A DNA stretch of 9,270 nt from Flavobacteriales bacterium UBA4474 (lineage in GTDB: Bacteria; Bacteroidota; Bacteroidia; Flavobacteriales_D; Sanyastnellaceae), in the NCBI GenBank assembly GCA_002389295.1, contig DGOE01000007.1, forward strand, positions 4,796-14,065. The letters run 5' to 3'. Both the position numbers and the translations under genes were made by a program. Positions within the stretch are counted from its first letter, which is position 1; each line of letters starts with the position of its first letter. Shown piece after piece: positions 8,137-9,270 of this stretch. The notes beneath the pieces were generated by a model. The model was given only the letters and a program-made list of their open reading frames with translations. It did no database searches and had not been told where the DNA came from.

Positions 8137-8149
8137 CTGTATAATACAG
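8137..8149. repeat. 13-bp perfect palindrome CTGTAT-A-ATACAG
   Basis: The two 6-bp arms are exact reverse complements around a single central A, and TATAAT (8140-8145) lies inside. It sits in the divergent promoter region, about 120 bases upstream of adk and 145 upstream of the secreted-protein gene. It could be an operator for a dimeric regulator or a chance match in AT-rich DNA; the sequence alone does not decide. Confidence 0.4.
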
Positions 8150-8193
8150 ATATAAATTACTCTCGTTAAACTTTACAATTACTTCGACGAAAG

Positions 8194-8216
8194 AGATTAT
8201 ACGGCTCAAATAATCT
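8194..8216. repeat. 7-bp inverted repeat AGATTAT-N9-ATAATCT
   Basis: The arms at 8194-8200 and 8210-8216 are perfect reverse complements with a 9-base spacer, so their centres are 16 bases apart. That geometry suits a dimeric DNA-binding protein, and the position in a divergent promoter region fits an operator. A chance origin is possible because the DNA is AT-rich. Confidence 0.35.
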
Positions 8217-8295
8217 ATATAAAGTTTGTCGGTGGTTAATATATATCGACTAGATGTGGCAATTTTTGGGCTGAATGTGCTTGACCAAAACTACC

Positions 8296-9270
8296 ATGCT
8301 ATCTCTTCGCCAATTTGTAATTCTCTGTTTGCTTCCAATTTCGGCTTCTGTTTGGGGCCAAGATTTGGATGCTCTGTTGTCCACAACACCCGCAGAGTTG
8401 ACCGATGCTCAGCTTGAAATTCTGCAGAATTTCACAGTGGAGATTGACACTGTTGCCGTCAATATCGGCGTCCTGGACGACGCGGATTTGACAGGGTACA
8501 ATACATACCGTTTGTACATCACCACCAATGCCGAAACCGACCAGATTTCGAGTATTTATGGCGACATCAATGAACCCCTTTCACTGGAGACTTCTGGCGG
8601 TTTTTTCCAGTCTTCTCCCCTCGGCAGCGTCACGCCTGCGGGAACCAATCCTCTCCTTTGGACAAACTACCCCTCCAATGAGTTCGACAGCTTCGTCACC
8701 ATTGGAATCGCTGAGTCGGCTTCACCCTCAGCGGGTGAATCGGATATTTCCATCCTCGAGTCTGGATCGAACTCGTGGGTTTCGGTATTTGAACCTGCTG
8801 ACGGGTCAAACGGCAGCAGTTTTGCCATCTCAGACCTCACCGGCGGAGGGTGGTTTGTTTTGCCCAGCGCATCCAATGGAATTGCCGGTCCCGACTTGCG
8901 GGTCCTCATTGCCCAGTTCACCACCGACGGCATGCTTACAGGCAACATCAACACGCAGGTCTTCTTGGAAGGCGACAACATTGGCGGTACGGTATATCTG
9001 AATTTGGACCTTCCTATTGGAGGTTGCACGGACAGCCTTGCCTGCAATTTTGACGAGGAAGCCACCCTCAATGACTCCTCTTGTCTGTTTGCAGATGACC
9101 CCTGTGAATTTTGCGCAAGTGGTGCCGTTGAGCTCGCAGATGCGGATGGCGACGGCATTTGTGATGACGAAGATGATTGCTTCGGAGTGCTCGATGAATG
9201 CGGTGTTTGTGCTGGACCAGGAGCAGTCTATGAGTGCGGTTGCGAAGACATCCCTGACGGTGACTGCGAC
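8296..9270 (+). CDS. Secreted multi-module protein with GCTD and calcium-binding-like Cys-rich repeats; 3' end beyond the window
   Basis: The frame is open from ATG at 8296 to the right edge, 325 codons, with no stop. Residues 1-22 are a signal peptide (MLSLRQF, hydrophobic core, SVWGQ). Residues about 45-240 form an ectodomain beginning around TVEIDT and GYNTYRLY, with IYGDI (87-91), FDSFVTIG (130-137), GGGWFVL (183-189) and AQFTTDGMLTG (206-216). From memory this resembles a recurrent uncharacterised domain of large secreted proteins in marine Flavobacteriales. It is followed by a GCTDSLACNFDEEAT module (243-257), an acidic DADGDGICDDEDDC stretch (282-295) like thrombospondin type-3 calcium-binding repeats, and DECGVC...YECGC (300-316). 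Such proteins often have many modules and a C-terminal type IX sorting signal, which would lie outside the window. An in-frame ATG at 8275, just after a TGA (8272-8274), would add seven residues. No enzymatic function is visible; an adhesion or surface role is inference. Confidence 0.85.
   Translation, partial: MLSLRQFVILCLLPISASVWGQDLDALLSTTPAELTDAQLEILQNFTVEIDTVAVNIGVLDDADLTGYNTYRLYITTNAETDQISSIYGDINEPLSLETSGGFFQSSPLGSVTPAGTNPLLWTNYPSNEFDSFVTIGIAESASPSAGESDISILESGSNSWVSVFEPADGSNGSSFAISDLTGGGWFVLPSASNGIAGPDLRVLIAQFTTDGMLTGNINTQVFLEGDNIGGTVYLNLDLPIGGCTDSLACNFDEEATLNDSSCLFADDPCEFCASGAVELADADGDGICDDEDDCFGVLDECGVCAGPGAVYECGCEDIPDGDCD

Larger units (their letters stand above)
8016..8295. other. 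AT-rich divergent intergenic region between adk and the secreted-protein gene
   Basis: These 280 bases lie between two divergent starts and must contain promoters for both directions. The stretch 8135-8270 is markedly richer in A+T than the flanking genes. I looked for the Bacteroidota promoter pattern (TTTG at -33, TAnnTTTG at -7). The best candidates are AATTTTTG at 8261-8268 on the plus strand (one mismatch, 27 bases before the ATG at 8296) and CAATTTTG on the minus strand around 8099-8092 (one mismatch). Neither has a clear -33 partner at 19-21 bases, so no promoter is assigned. Two inverted repeats are listed separately. No tRNA or credible small gene was seen. Confidence 0.6.

Noticed and set aside
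8226..8417. Small plus-strand open frame overlapping the start of the secreted-protein gene
   Set aside because: It starts in AT-rich non-coding DNA and runs out of frame into the secreted-protein gene; no domain is visible.
8667..9158. Minus-strand open frame of 163 codons at the right end
   Set aside because: The plus frame through the same bases is continuously open with clear modules and a signal peptide, so the minus frame is a shadow.

Overview
The window looks like chromosomal DNA of a Bacteroidota member, most likely a marine-type lineage within or near Flavobacteriales, with fairly GC-rich coding sequence. The reasons are: a TonB-dependent receptor with an N-terminal carboxypeptidase-regulatory-like domain; an Obg GTPase of about 330 residues with no C-terminal extension; a short-LID adenylate kinase; an E1 2-oxoacid dehydrogenase with alpha and beta halves fused in one chain; and a secreted protein carrying the Cys-rich GCTD / DECGVC modules common in that group. 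The genus cannot be fixed from this sequence alone.

Layout. Six genes lie on the minus strand, read from right to left: adk (8015-7440), obg (7425-6427), the fused E1 (6384-3934), a small S4-domain RNA-binding protein (3930-3700), a TonB-dependent outer-membrane receptor (about 3624-775), and the start of a secreted alpha/beta-hydrolase-fold protein (650 to beyond position 1). One gene, cut by the right edge, lies on the plus strand (8296 to beyond 9270) and encodes a secreted multi-module protein. An AT-rich divergent region (8016-8295) separates the two directions and holds two small inverted repeats.

How the genes fit together. adk, obg, E1 and the S4 gene are separated by 14, 42 and 3 bases, so they probably form one transcript of housekeeping functions: adenylate balance, ribosome assembly, branched-chain 2-oxoacid oxidation and RNA binding. 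The S4 reading frame restarts with GTG one codon after the E1 stop and in the same frame, which suggests tight translational coupling. The receptor and the hydrolase-like protein follow with larger gaps (75 and 124 bases) and look like a separate cell-envelope pair without a SusD partner. The hydrolase-like protein has glycine where the family's catalytic serine should be.

I see no tRNA, rRNA, CRISPR array, insertion sequence or phage gene, and no complete new system. The points that most deserve a second look are the serine-less hydrolase fold, the E1/S4 junction, and the poorly known ectodomain of the right-hand secreted protein.
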